Shown here: piece after piece, positions 17,975 through 26,929 of the stretch | Layout of the letters: the number at the start of each line of letters is the position of its first letter | How positions within the stretch are numbered: the first letter of the stretch is position 1 | Assembly: GCA_041675905.1 (NCBI GenBank) | Contig: JBAYSX010000006.1 | Coordinates: 61,590 to 125,589 of the forward strand | Length of the DNA: 64,000 nucleotides | Origin: Sandaracinobacteroides sp041675905 | GTDB lineage: Bacteria; Pseudomonadota; Alphaproteobacteria; Sphingomonadales; Sphingomonadaceae | Reading direction: 5' to 3' | Program-made: the position numbers and the translations under genes | The notes under the pieces: model-generated | What the model saw: the letters and a program-made list of their open reading frames with translations, nothing else | Database searches by the model: none | What the model was told of the DNA's origin: nothing

Positions 17975-19204
17975 TCAGGCTGCCTGGCGTTGTTCCAGCG
18001 ACAGATCAAGCCGGCTCCAGATTTCCACCAGAGCGGAGACCAGTTCCACCATCATCGCCTCGCTATGCGTGGGGCCGGGCGTAAAGCGCAGGCGCTCGGT
18101 GCCGCGCGGCACCGTGGGGTAGTTGATGGGCTGCACATAAACGCCATATTCCGCCAGCAAGATGTCGCTGACTTTCTTGGTTTTTACCGGATCGCGCACC
18201 ATCAGCGGCACGATATGGCTATCGCTCAGCAATACCGGCAGACCGGCCTCGGCCATCTTCTGCTTCAGCCTTGCCGCCGCCTGTTGCTGGCCTTCGCGTT
18301 CGGCTGGCGATGCTTTCAAATGCCGCACCGCCGCCAGCGCGCCCGCCACCAGCACCGGCGACAACGATGTTGTGAAGATGAAACCCGGTGCGTACGAACG
18401 GATGCAATCGACGATATCCCGATCAGCGGCGATATAGCCGCCCATCACGCCAAACGCCTTGCCCAGCGTGCCCTCGATAACCGTCAACCGGTGGCTCAAC
18501 CCTTCCCGGTCGGCAATACCGCCTCCGCGCGGGCCGTACATGCCCACCGCATGGACTTCATCCAGGAAGGTGATGGCGTTATATTTGTCAGCCAGGTCGC
18601 AAATTGCTTCGATGGGAGCAATGTCTCCATCCATCGAATAAACGCTTTCGAAAGCGATGAGCTTTGGCGCCGTTGGATCGGCGGCCGCCAGCAATTCTTC
18701 CAGATGCGCCAGATCATTGTGGCGGAATACATGCCGTTCGCAGCCGGAATGGCGGATACCGGCGATCATCGACGCGTGATTTTGTTCGTCGGAAAAGATG
18801 ATGCAGCCGGGCAGCAATTTGCCCAGTGTGGTGAGCGTCGCCTCGTTGGAAACATAGCCCGAGGTGAACAGCAACGCCGATTCCTTGCCGTGGAGATCGG
18901 CGAGTTCCTGTTCCAGGTGAATATGATAATGGGTGTTTCCGCCGATATTGCGTGTGCCGCCAGAACCTGCGCCGACATCATGCAGCGCGTTTTCCATCGC
19001 CGATATCACATCCGGGTGCTGGCCCATCGACAGATAATCGTTGGAACACCAGACGGTGATCGGCTTCGGCCCGTTATGGCCGGCGAAACAGCGTGCGTCC
19101 GGAAAGGAGCCCTTGTTGCGCAATACCTCGACGAAGACGCGATAACGGCCTTCTTCATGCAGGCGGCTGATCGCATGTTTGAAGATATCGCTGTAATTGA
19201 TCAC
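17975..19204 (-). CDS. hemA: 5-aminolevulinate synthase (C4 pathway)
   Basis: A PLP enzyme that condenses succinyl-CoA and glycine, the first haem-pathway step in alphaproteobacteria. Conserved blocks include GSGGTRNIGGNTHYH, DEVHAVGMYGPRGGG and the PLP-lysine EGTLGKAFGVMGGY. I chose the GTG at 19204 (reading VINYSDIF..., 409 aa) because it matches the usual family start. An ATG at 19255 would add 17 residues. Neither has a strong Shine-Dalgarno. Ferrochelatase lies elsewhere in the window at 49880. Confidence 0.93.
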   Translation of the reverse strand: MINYSDIFKHAISRLHEEGRYRVFVEVLRNKGSFPDARCFAGHNGPKPITVWCSNDYLSMGQHPDVISAMENALHDVGAGSGGTRNIGGNTHYHIHLEQELADLHGKESALLFTSGYVSNEATLTTLGKLLPGCIIFSDEQNHASMIAGIRHSGCERHVFRHNDLAHLEELLAAADPTAPKLIAFESVYSMDGDIAPIEAICDLADKYNAITFLDEVHAVGMYGPRGGGIADREGLSHRLTVIEGTLGKAFGVMGGYIAADRDIVDCIRSYAPGFIFTTSLSPVLVAGALAAVRHLKASPAEREGQQQAAARLKQKMAEAGLPVLLSDSHIVPLMVRDPVKTKKVSDILLAEYGVYVQPINYPTVPRGTERLRFTPGPTHSEAMMVELVSALVEIWSRLDLSLEQRQAA

Positions 19205-19344
19205 CAGCCCGACACCTGTATCTCTCGCGCAGGAACCGCTGCGCACACGCTGCATTTAGGCAATATTTCGTTGCATTGAAAGCGTAAGCGATGCCGCACC
19301 GTGCGTCCAGCCCCGAAAAACCCCATTTTTGCGTCGGGATAGGA

Positions 19345-19995
19345 TCAGAATTCGACTTCAAGCTCCTCCATCTCGTCGGGCTCGGCCAATGCCGCGGTTT
19401 TCCATTCCTGCATGGGTTCCCACGCGAGGATCGTATCGCGCCAGGCGGCGGTTGGCTCGCCCAGCGGTACGGCGTAGGTGAGGAACCGGGTTGCCACCGG
19501 GGCATACATGGCATCGGCGATGCACGGTTTTTTCCCGAACAGAAAGGGGCCGCCATAGCGTTCCAGGCAGTCGGCGATGATTTCCTCGATCCGCTCGATA
19601 TCCGGCAGCGCGCCGCTGAAGATCGGGAATTTCTCGTGCCTTACCTTCAGGTTCATGGGCAGCGCGGAACGCAGGTTGAAGAATCCTGAATGCACTTCGC
19701 CGCAGATCGAGCGACAATGGGCGCGGACGATCCGATCCGCCGGATACATGCCCGCTTCCGGGTATACTTCATTAAGATAGCCCGCGATCGCCAGTGTATC
19801 CCAGACGCTCGCGCCCTCGTGCGTCAGACGCGGCACCCGCACCGATGGCGATAGCAGCAGCAGTTCCGCGCGGGTATCCGCGTCGACCGGAACAAGCTCC
19901 TCCCGTACATGGATGCCTGCCAGCCGGCACATCAGCCAGCCGCGCAGCGACCAGGAGGAATAGTTACGGCTCGAAATTGTCAGCACTGCCGTCAT
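19345..19995 (-). CDS. Glutathione S-transferase family protein
   Basis: The 216-aa protein has an N-terminal thioredoxin-like GST domain (SSRNYSSWSLRGWLMCRLAG, with serines near the position of the catalytic residue) and a helical C-terminal domain (FLFGKKPCIADAMYAPVATRF). It resembles the YfcF/GstA-like group. The substrate is unknown. The ATG at 19995 fits the domain start. It diverges from phaZ. Confidence 0.82.
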   Translation of the reverse strand: MTAVLTISSRNYSSWSLRGWLMCRLAGIHVREELVPVDADTRAELLLLSPSVRVPRLTHEGASVWDTLAIAGYLNEVYPEAGMYPADRIVRAHCRSICGEVHSGFFNLRSALPMNLKVRHEKFPIFSGALPDIERIEEIIADCLERYGGPFLFGKKPCIADAMYAPVATRFLTYAVPLGEPTAAWRDTILAWEPMQEWKTAALAEPDEMEELEVEF

Positions 19996-20055
19996 CGTTC
20001 TCGTCCCATCGTCAGATTCACGCGCAATATTAGCCATAAATATTGAGTCGCGCAC

Positions 20056-20130
20056 AGGTAAATGTTGCGATGCAGCATCCTAATGCATATATCGGCATTA
20101 TTCTACAACGATTCTGATTGACCGCGCCCC
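20056..20130. promoter_or_regulatory. Divergent GST/phaZ intergenic region
   Basis: An AT-rich spacer between two divergent genes. It contains TGCGATGCAGCA and the imperfect palindrome TAATGC-(ATATATCG)-GCATTA. PhaR-type regulators of PHB genes bind TGC/GCA-rich palindromes, so this could be a phaZ operator. That is inference only. Confidence 0.3.
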
Positions 20131-21348
20131 ATGTTATATACGGCCTTCCAGACCTGGACCGATGCAATGCAGCCGGTGCGCTGCCTGGCGGATACCGCGC
20201 GCGATCAGCAGCCCGCATTCGCACAGCTTGAGGAAGCATTTCCGGTAGCGCGAAGCTGGTTCGCACTGATGCACATGATCGCCGATACGCGCGTTACGCA
20301 TGCGCGTCCCGCGTGGGGCATCGACAAGGTGATCTCCGGCAACCGTATGCGCGCGGTGCGGGAAGAAATCGCTCTGTCGCTGCCATTCGGCAATCTGCTG
20401 CATTTCGTGAAGGAAGATTCGCCGCCGCAGCCAAAGGTGTTGATCATCGCGCCGCTGTCCGGCCACTTTGCGACACTGATCCGCAACACCGCCGAAACGA
20501 TGCTGCGCGACCATGACGTTTATGTGACGGACTGGATCAACGCGCGGGACGTGCCGTTATCGGCCGGCACTTTTGGTTTTGACGATTACACTGCCTATGT
20601 GATCCGCTTTCTGGAGGAACTGGGACCGGGGAGTAACCTGGTGGCTGTCTGCCAGTCCTGCGTGCAGGGCCTTTCCGCGACGGCGCTGATGGCGGAGGAC
20701 GATAATCCGGCGCAGCCGCGCACCATGACGTTGATGGGGGGACCGATCGACACGCGTGCCGCTCCGACCGTGGTAAATCATCTCGCCAATGAACATTCTC
20801 TGGACTGGTTTGAGAACAATCTGATCACACGCGTGCCGATGCGCTATCGCGGGCGCGGGCGACGCGTATATCCGGGCTTCATGCAGCTTTACGCGTTCAT
20901 GTCGATGAATACAGGCCGCCATATCCAGCAACATGATAAACTCTACCAAAATCTTGCGGATGGAAATTGGGAAGAGGCGCAAGCTACCCGGGAATTTTAC
21001 GACGAATATTTTGCCGTCCTCGATCTCGACGCGGATTTTTACCTGGAAACCGTCGACAGGGTTTTTCAGCGGACGCTTTTGCCAAAGGGCGAGCTCACCT
21101 GGCGCGGACGTCTGGTGAATCCCGATGCCATCCGCAAAACGGCGCTGCTGACGGTGGAGGGGGAGCGGGACGATATTTCCGCCGTCGGCCAGACTGCAGC
21201 AGCCCATGGGCTGTGTTCTTCCCTGCGCCCCCACCTGAAACGCCACCATTTGCAGGCAGGCGTGGGCCACTATGGTGTGTTCAGTGGCAGCAAATGGCAG
21301 CGGCAAATCTATCCCCAGGTGCGCAGTCTGATCCTCGCCATGAACTGA
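20131..21348 (+). CDS. phaZ: Intracellular polyhydroxybutyrate depolymerase
   Basis: The 405-aa alpha/beta-hydrolase degrades stored PHB granules. It begins MLYTAFQTWTDAM, has PLSGHFATLIRNTAETML, and carries a cysteine nucleophile in VAVCQSCVQGL, as in the Ralstonia PhaZ1 family (VAVCQ). The C-terminal VGHYGVFSGSKW supplies the catalytic histidine region. Acetoacetyl-CoA reductase, the synthetic side of the pathway, lies at 50910. Confidence 0.9.
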   Translation: MLYTAFQTWTDAMQPVRCLADTARDQQPAFAQLEEAFPVARSWFALMHMIADTRVTHARPAWGIDKVISGNRMRAVREEIALSLPFGNLLHFVKEDSPPQPKVLIIAPLSGHFATLIRNTAETMLRDHDVYVTDWINARDVPLSAGTFGFDDYTAYVIRFLEELGPGSNLVAVCQSCVQGLSATALMAEDDNPAQPRTMTLMGGPIDTRAAPTVVNHLANEHSLDWFENNLITRVPMRYRGRGRRVYPGFMQLYAFMSMNTGRHIQQHDKLYQNLADGNWEEAQATREFYDEYFAVLDLDADFYLETVDRVFQRTLLPKGELTWRGRLVNPDAIRKTALLTVEGERDDISAVGQTAAAHGLCSSLRPHLKRHHLQAGVGHYGVFSGSKWQRQIYPQVRSLILAMN

Positions 21349-21452
21349 CCGGCCAAAGCCCCAAAAACCGGATCTTGATTGACGACGATCAAGGCGCGAT
21401 CATGGTTCCGTCGAACAAGGATGGACCAGAGACGCATTTTGGGAGGCCTGGA

Positions 21453-23423
21453 ATGAATGAAGTCGTTTATCGTGTGACAGATGCGCAGGCGGCGAACGCC
21501 GGCATCGACAAGGCACGGTACGAAAGCCTCTACCGGGAGTCGGTGGAAAATCCGGAAAGTTTCTGGCGGCGCGAAGCCCGCTGCGTTGACTGGATCAAGC
21601 CGTTCACCGAAGTTTCGCAATGGTCGTTCAACGAAGCGGATTTCGGTATTCGCTGGTTTGCCGATGGCAGCCTGAATGTCGCGGCCAACTGTCTCGATCG
21701 TCATCTGGCGGAACATGGCGATCGCACGGCAATTATCTGGGAGCCGGACGGCACCGGGGAACCGGCGCGGCATATCAGCTACAGCGAACTGCATGCCGAC
21801 GTCTGCCGGCTTGCCAACGGCCTGAAATCCCTGGGGGTAGGCAAGGGAGACCGCGTCACCCTTTATATGCCGATGATCCCCGAAGCAGCCATCGCGATGC
21901 TGGCCTGTTCGCGGATCGGCGCCATCCATTCCATCGTATTCGGCGGGTTTTCGCCCGATAGCCTCGCCAACCGCATCGCCGATTGCGATTCCCGACTGGT
22001 TATCACGGCTGATGAAGGCTTGCGCGGGGGGCGCACCGTACCGCTGAAAGCGAATGTGGATGAAGCGCTGTCGGGCGTTCATGTCCATTGCGAATCGGTG
22101 CAACACGTCGTCGTCGTGTCACGCACCGGCAAGGACGTGCCGATGCGGGCTGGCCGGGATATCTGTTATGCCGATCTGGTGGCGCGCCAGGCAGCGGACT
22201 GCCCGCCAGAGGAAATGAATGCAGAAGATCCGCTGTTCATCCTCTACACCTCGGGCTCGACCGGGAAGCCCAAGGGGGTACTGCACACCACAGGGGGCTA
22301 TCTCGTCTGGGCAACCCTGACGTTCCAGAAAATATTTGATCACCGCCCGGACGAAATATTCTGGTGCGCCGCGGATGTTGGCTGGGTGACGGGCCATTCC
22401 TATGTCGTTTATGGGCCGCTCGCCAATGGCGCCACGACCTTGATGTATGAAGGGGTGCCCAATTATCCCGACCACAGCCGGTTCTGGCAAATCGTGGATA
22501 AATACAAGGTAAATATTTTCTACGCCGCGCCCACGGCTATTCGTGCGCTCATGCGGGAAGGCGATGCCTGGGTAAAGAAAACCAGCCGTAAATCCTTGCG
22601 GTTGCTGGGTTCTGTTGGCGAGCCGATCAACCCCGAGGCATGGGAATGGTATTATCGCGTCGTGGGCGACAGCCGTTGCCCGATCGTCGATACCTGGTGG
22701 CAGACGGAAACCGGCGGTGCAATGATTTCACCCTTGCCCGGCGCCACCGATCTGAAACCGGGAGCCGCCAGCTGGCCGATGTTTGGCGTCGTGCCGAAGA
22801 TCGTCGATCAGGAAGGCAAGGTGCTGGAAGGGGAGGCCGAAGGAAATCTGGTGCTGACAACTTCCTGGCCGGGGCAGATGCGCACCGTCTGGGGTGATCA
22901 CGCCCGCTTTTTCGAAACCTATTTCACGACATTCAAAGGCACATATTTCACCGGCGACGGATGCCGCCGCGACGCGGACGGTTATTACTGGATAACCGGC
23001 CGTGTGGACGATGTGATCAACGTATCCGGCCACCGCATGGGTACAGCGGAGATTGAATCGGCGCTGGTTTCCCATGCAAAGGTGGCCGAAGCGGCTGTGG
23101 TCGGTATGCCACATGACATCAAGGGGCAGGGCATCTATGCATTTGTCACGCTCAATAGTGGAGAGGCAGCGACGGAAGAACTGGCGAATGAATTACGTCA
23201 ATGGGTCCGCCGCGAAATCGGCCCGATCGCATCGCCCGATGCGCTGCAATTCGCGCCCGGCCTGCCCAAAACCCGCTCGGGTAAAATCATGCGGCGGATT
23301 TTACGCAAGATCGCCGAAAACCAGACGGAAAACCTCGGCGATATTTCAACACTTGCGGATCCGTCGGTGGTGGAAAATCTGGTTGCCAACCGTGTGGTGA
23401 ACACTGTCCACAAGGCAGCATGA
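21453..23423 (+). CDS. acs: Acetyl-CoA synthetase
   Basis: The 656-aa AMP-forming enzyme activates acetate to acetyl-CoA. It has the AMP-binding P-loop YTSGSTGKPKGVLHT, WWQTETGG, and the C-terminal KTRSGKIMRRILRK containing the lysine that acetylation inactivates in homologues. The ATG at 21453 has GGGAGG 7-8 nt upstream, so the much longer open frame beginning inside phaZ is not used. A hairpin follows the gene at 23437-23465. Confidence 0.94.
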   Translation: MNEVVYRVTDAQAANAGIDKARYESLYRESVENPESFWRREARCVDWIKPFTEVSQWSFNEADFGIRWFADGSLNVAANCLDRHLAEHGDRTAIIWEPDGTGEPARHISYSELHADVCRLANGLKSLGVGKGDRVTLYMPMIPEAAIAMLACSRIGAIHSIVFGGFSPDSLANRIADCDSRLVITADEGLRGGRTVPLKANVDEALSGVHVHCESVQHVVVVSRTGKDVPMRAGRDICYADLVARQAADCPPEEMNAEDPLFILYTSGSTGKPKGVLHTTGGYLVWATLTFQKIFDHRPDEIFWCAADVGWVTGHSYVVYGPLANGATTLMYEGVPNYPDHSRFWQIVDKYKVNIFYAAPTAIRALMREGDAWVKKTSRKSLRLLGSVGEPINPEAWEWYYRVVGDSRCPIVDTWWQTETGGAMISPLPGATDLKPGAASWPMFGVVPKIVDQEGKVLEGEAEGNLVLTTSWPGQMRTVWGDHARFFETYFTTFKGTYFTGDGCRRDADGYYWITGRVDDVINVSGHRMGTAEIESALVSHAKVAEAAVVGMPHDIKGQGIYAFVTLNSGEAATEELANELRQWVRREIGPIASPDALQFAPGLPKTRSGKIMRRILRKIAENQTENLGDISTLADPSVVENLVANRVVNTVHKAA

Positions 23424-23436
23424 GGGAGTAAAGGAG

Positions 23437-23465
23437 CCCTGAAATCCCCTTTACGGATTTCAGGG
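23437..23465 (+). terminator. Hairpin after acs
   Basis: CCCTGAAATCC, a 7-nt loop, then GGATTTCAGGG: a perfect 11-bp stem 13 nt past the acs stop and just before tRNA-Gly. The tail AATCTTCT has only a weak T-run, so termination strength is uncertain. Confidence 0.6.
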
Positions 23466-23491
23466 AATCTTCTACGGCAAGCCCCTGATCG

Positions 23492-23565
23492 GCGGGTGTA
23501 GCTCAATGGCAGAGCAGAAGCTTCCCAAGCTTACGACGAGGGTTCGATTCCCTTCACCCGCTCCA
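23492..23565 (+). tRNA. tRNA-Gly (anticodon CCC)
   Basis: The 74-nt gene includes the encoded CCA. Acceptor GCGGGTG pairs with CACCCGC, the D-arm is GCTC/GAGC, the anticodon loop is TTCCCAA with anticodon CCC, and the T-arm is GAGGG-TTCGATT-CCCTT (last pair G-T). Its 3' half (from 23526) is the attachment site used by the following islands and is repeated at 45110 and, as a short core, at 37565. Confidence 0.95.
23526..23565 (+). repeat. Attachment site at the 3' end of tRNA-Gly
   Basis: The 3' 40 bp of tRNA-Gly. A copy matching at 38 of 40 positions lies at 45110-45149, and a 16-bp core copy (CCCTTCACCCGCTCCA) lies at 37565-37580. tRNA 3' ends are standard targets of tyrosine integrases, and integrase fragments lie beside the middle copy. 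Confidence 0.85.
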
Positions 23566-23905
23566 AATCTTTGGATTCCATTAAACATCTGATATATAAA
23601 GGTAAAAATCAGCGATTTTTGCCTGTGTAGGATTTGTGTAGAAAAATTTGCGGAACTGCCGCGCGGATACGCAGGGAAAGTGCGCTCTTTTCCTCGCCAA
23701 ACAGCCCCTCTGTCGGCTCGTGGCTGCGTAGCCTTTCGATTCGGGCTTTGCGCCGTCTCCTGCCCCTTCTTTAGCCAGCCTTGGCGCGACTGATCGGATA
23801 CAGCAATCGGTCCTCATGCCGGTTGCTACCACTGGTCGCCGCCCGGCAAATCGGCTATGGCGCGGAGATACATACAAATAGATAAGGCAGCGGCAGGATC
23901 GGATC
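23566..23905. other. Non-coding left end of the island
   Basis: 340 nt without a convincing gene. It begins with an AT-rich stretch of about 75 nt that resembles the sequence following the right-hand repeat (45150 onward). It contains CCTGTGTAGGATTTGTGTAG, similar to CCTGTGTAGG-TTCTGTGTGG near 37497. These could be integrase arm-binding sites. Confidence 0.5.
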
Positions 23906-24121
23906 ATGCGAGCGCGGCGCAGACAAGACGAGGAACGCATGAAGGCGCGGGCGCGCCGTGTCATGGGGCTGTGGTCGCGAGGGCTATCCGCGCCGGAACA
24001 TTCCGCGCGCGCGGTCGGACGCAACGCCTCTACGCATTGCCGTCCGTGTTCCTGCTCGCTGTGCAGCGGCCACAAGGATGTCCCGCCGAAGCGCGAGCGC
24101 GGTTTCGAGGATTGGGGCTAA
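23906..24121 (+). CDS. Small CxCxxC protein
   Basis: A 71-aa protein with a basic N-terminal half (MRARRRQDEERMKARARR) and a cysteine cluster (HCRPCSCSLCSGHKD). From memory it resembles small, widespread proteins with a basic helix followed by CSCxxCGxxR, common in phage and plasmid regions. The cluster may bind zinc. A second ATG at codon 12 is possible. No function is known, and being a short ORF in accessory DNA keeps confidence moderate. Confidence 0.55.
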   Translation: MRARRRQDEERMKARARRVMGLWSRGLSAPEHSARAVGRNASTHCRPCSCSLCSGHKDVPPKRERGFEDWG

Positions 24122-24218
24122 ACAGCTTCTTCTAAGGCGAGGCCTTCCTGGGCGCGCCGTCCGCTGTGAGGTGGGTGGCGCGAATAAGCGGATCGTACAA
24201 AGAAATAGGCGCGCGACG

Positions 24219-25022
24219 CTAATCGGGATGAATCTCGACGCTTTCCCATTTGCCCGCCCCGTTATCCGTCGGGATGTGAACCTTGAGCTGTTCGACCGTA
24301 TAGATCGTCAACGCTTCGCCGTTGAGATTCCAAAGGTGAAACTCGAAAGCCCCGCCATACTGCTCCGCTGTTTTCCATTCGTTGCGAGATAGGATCATAC
24401 GCGGAGGATGTGCCTGTGTCGTTTTCACTTCTATCAGGCGATTGACCTCACTGCCCTCATGCCAAGCGTATGAGAGAATGTCATATCCGACAGTGTTATC
24501 GTCGATCGCGACCCACACGGGTGCGCGGGATATGCCTTCCTGCTGCAACCGGGTGTTCTCATATGCCAGCGACAGGCGTTCTCCCTCCCGGCCTTGGGCA
24601 AGCAATCTTGCATCGCGTTCGCCGCGATTGAGAGTTGCAAGTGCATCCCACCAATCGGTCGCGCGCGCATCCGAGCCGAGAAGACCCGCTGAACGGAGGC
24701 ATTGCACGCCGTTCACGCCGATTGCCTGTAGCACATGATTGCGCCCTGCTGGGGCGAGACGCGCCCAAAGGGGCGATCGGTCGGCGATGATGGCTTCAAT
24801 CGCAGCCGTAAAAAACGCCTCCAACGGCGTGATAAGCTGGGGCGGGATGCGGCCTTCGATGTCGGCACCGGCATCGTAGTCGTGCGGATAAAAATCCGCT
24901 CTTACGGAGCGGACGGTGGCGATGAGATCGGGAGTGCTGAGTTCGGGATTCTTGTCCCGAAAGGTCCGAATGAGGTAGGCCGCTTCAAAAGCGCTCATCG
25001 CTAAGATGCGGTCTTCGTCCAC
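24219..25022 (-). CDS. DUF3883 domain protein
   Basis: The 267-aa protein has a C-terminal DUF3883 domain (about residues 165-260) with GYDILSY, LIEVKTTQA and LSRNEWKTAEQYGGAFEFHLW. That domain is a predicted PD-(D/E)XK-like nuclease or accessory module found in many defence loci; here IEVKTT supplies the ExK. The N-terminal part is unassigned. A GTG start overlaps the helicase stop (TAGTG), so it is the last gene of a tightly coupled five-gene operon. Confidence 0.8.
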   Translation of the reverse strand: MDEDRILAMSAFEAAYLIRTFRDKNPELSTPDLIATVRSVRADFYPHDYDAGADIEGRIPPQLITPLEAFFTAAIEAIIADRSPLWARLAPAGRNHVLQAIGVNGVQCLRSAGLLGSDARATDWWDALATLNRGERDARLLAQGREGERLSLAYENTRLQQEGISRAPVWVAIDDNTVGYDILSYAWHEGSEVNRLIEVKTTQAHPPRMILSRNEWKTAEQYGGAFEFHLWNLNGEALTIYTVEQLKVHIPTDNGAGKWESVEIHPD

Positions 25023-26926
25023 TATCCGCCCTCGTCTTCGTCAAAATGGGCGCGGCCTTCCAATTCCTCCACCAGATCAACGATGTCCTGCAAATCGACA
25101 TCATAATCGACAGGTTCTTCGGCGTTTTCTTCGTCGAGGGCGATTTGATGCAAATCGCGGTCGTCTAGGAGCTGTTGCATTGCACGGACTTTGGTCGCCA
25201 ACCGCCGACTGACGGAATGGTCGATACAGCCCAGCCCTTGCGGCGCGCGCGTCTGGAAAATGTGGACGTTGGTGATCTCGTTGGGATCCAAGCCAAGGCG
25301 ATGTATCCGGTCGATCGATTGGAGGAAATGCGTGCTGACATAGCTCCGATCGAGATACAGGGCTTCATGGCAGACCGTGTGCAAGCTGATCCCTTCACCG
25401 GCGGCAGCCGGATTGGCGATCATCACCATGCAATCGTCGTCCAAATGGAAGCGCCGCAACCTGCCTTCTCTGGTTTCCGGATCGGAGGCGTTACCAGAAG
25501 GGACAGCGCCGTAGAGCGCAACCGGGTTAAGATCGGCCAACATCAACAGCATCTGCTCAATGGTGTCGGTGAATATCGTCCATATCACCGACTTCCGGCC
25601 ATGTTGCGCGAGTTCGCGAGCCTTGGCTGCAACAGCCAGCATTTTCGGCGACGGGCCGTCTTCGACGACCTGATCCACGAGGCCGGAATTTATGCCAGTG
25701 ATATCCGATGTGATCGCGCGCAGGGCGAGCAACGGGTTTGACGAAAGTTGCAGCAAGCGCATGACCGATTTCCGCGCACCTGCGAAATCAATAGCACCGG
25801 ATCTGATATTGCTGAGCTGGCGCAAGCTCTCGCTGCGTACCAGGCTATAGAGAGCCAGTTGCCCCTGACCCATGCCGACCTGATGAAAGTGGGTATAGCG
25901 GGCTGGAAGACCCAGCTCCTCTTTCGTGGTCCGAACGTACAAGCTTCCCAGCACTTCTCGCGGCGGCGTGCCCCGGCTGATTTCGAGGCCAAGCCCCTGA
26001 CCCGGCCATAGGAAGTTGAGTTGGGAAACCAAGTCGGAAGGCGATTGCGGCATAGGCGTTCCGCTCAACACGTCGCGGCGGATTGGAAGTGGCGCGAGGT
26101 TCAGTAGCAGCGCACCGCGCTGCGAAGCCTCGCCAGCCTTCATGCGATGAGACTCATCAAGTATCAGATGGACCGGCTGTCGCGCCAGATATGCGCCGAT
26201 GATCCCAGGATGCTGAATCAGAAGATCGTAATTAATGACGAAACGCCTGCCGCCTCCGGTCAGCATCGTCTCAATTGCGTGGCTTGTGCCGCTTAAAACC
26301 TGAAACGCTTCCGTGTCAGGGCCGTTGGCATCCATCGTGTCGTTGACGATCTCATTCCACGCCGGAAAAGCCGCTTTGGGGCAAACGACGAGGACGTGCG
26401 CGCCGGGCTGACTTGTCAGCAGATGCAGAGCGAAGGCGACGGTCGTTTTTCCTGCGCCAGGAACGGAGAAATTCGCACCATTTTGGATAGAAAGCAGGTG
26501 GCGGATATCCCGGACCTGAAACCATTTGAGATCACGCGTGAAGCCGAGTGCGCGCAGGCGGCTGCGGACCTCCTCTTCCGTAACAGTGAGCGTCAGGCTC
26601 CCTTGTGCTTCCTGCACCTTCCTTCGCGCGGCGGCAAAATCTTGGATGCGAGTCTGCGCCTCGGCATCGGGCTTGAACCTGAAGTTATATGCCCGTTGCT
26701 GATCGCGCGTGCCGTAATCGCGCAATATGTCGAGAACGCTGGGCCAGCTTAGCTCAATCGCCAGCTCCGTAATCCTGGCATCGCTGCCGATCACCGAAGC
26801 CGACTGTTTCAGCCGCTCCCATACGGTGTTGCCGGTCGGGGCTTCGACCAGCAAGAGACCGCGCCGATTCTGCTCGTCGTAACGGACAACGATATGCAGC
26901 GGCTCTTGGGTGGCTACGGCTTCCAT
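25022..26926 (-). CDS. SNF2-family helicase/ATPase
   Basis: The 634-aa SF2 ATPase has Walker A VPGAGKTT (about 154-161), Walker B LILDESH (about 254-260), motif III LSGTPMPQ, and motif VI QSIDRIHRLGL near residue 555. The N-terminal 130 residues are unassigned. It is probably a double-stranded DNA translocase, by analogy with SNF2 proteins in DISARM and related defence systems. Its ATG lies 4 nt after the ParB-like gene. No nuclease motif is evident within it. Confidence 0.88.
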   Translation of the reverse strand: MEAVATQEPLHIVVRYDEQNRRGLLLVEAPTGNTVWERLKQSASVIGSDARITELAIELSWPSVLDILRDYGTRDQQRAYNFRFKPDAEAQTRIQDFAAARRKVQEAQGSLTLTVTEEEVRSRLRALGFTRDLKWFQVRDIRHLLSIQNGANFSVPGAGKTTVAFALHLLTSQPGAHVLVVCPKAAFPAWNEIVNDTMDANGPDTEAFQVLSGTSHAIETMLTGGGRRFVINYDLLIQHPGIIGAYLARQPVHLILDESHRMKAGEASQRGALLLNLAPLPIRRDVLSGTPMPQSPSDLVSQLNFLWPGQGLGLEISRGTPPREVLGSLYVRTTKEELGLPARYTHFHQVGMGQGQLALYSLVRSESLRQLSNIRSGAIDFAGARKSVMRLLQLSSNPLLALRAITSDITGINSGLVDQVVEDGPSPKMLAVAAKARELAQHGRKSVIWTIFTDTIEQMLLMLADLNPVALYGAVPSGNASDPETREGRLRRFHLDDDCMVMIANPAAAGEGISLHTVCHEALYLDRSYVSTHFLQSIDRIHRLGLDPNEITNVHIFQTRAPQGLGCIDHSVSRRLATKVRAMQQLLDDRDLHQIALDEENAEEPVDYDVDLQDIVDLVEELEGRAHFDEDEGG

Positions 26927-26929
26927 CCG

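Noticed and set aside
21374..21393. CTTGAT/ATCAAG hairpin between phaZ and acs
   Set aside because: A 6-bp AT-rich stem with no T-run; could arise by chance.
20967..21452. N-terminal extension of acs into phaZ
   Set aside because: It lies inside phaZ, and a clear GGGAGG ribosome site marks the ATG at 21453.
23581..24075. 164-codon minus-strand frame after tRNA-Gly
   Set aside because: It overlaps the better-supported small CxCxxC gene and the attachment region and looks random.
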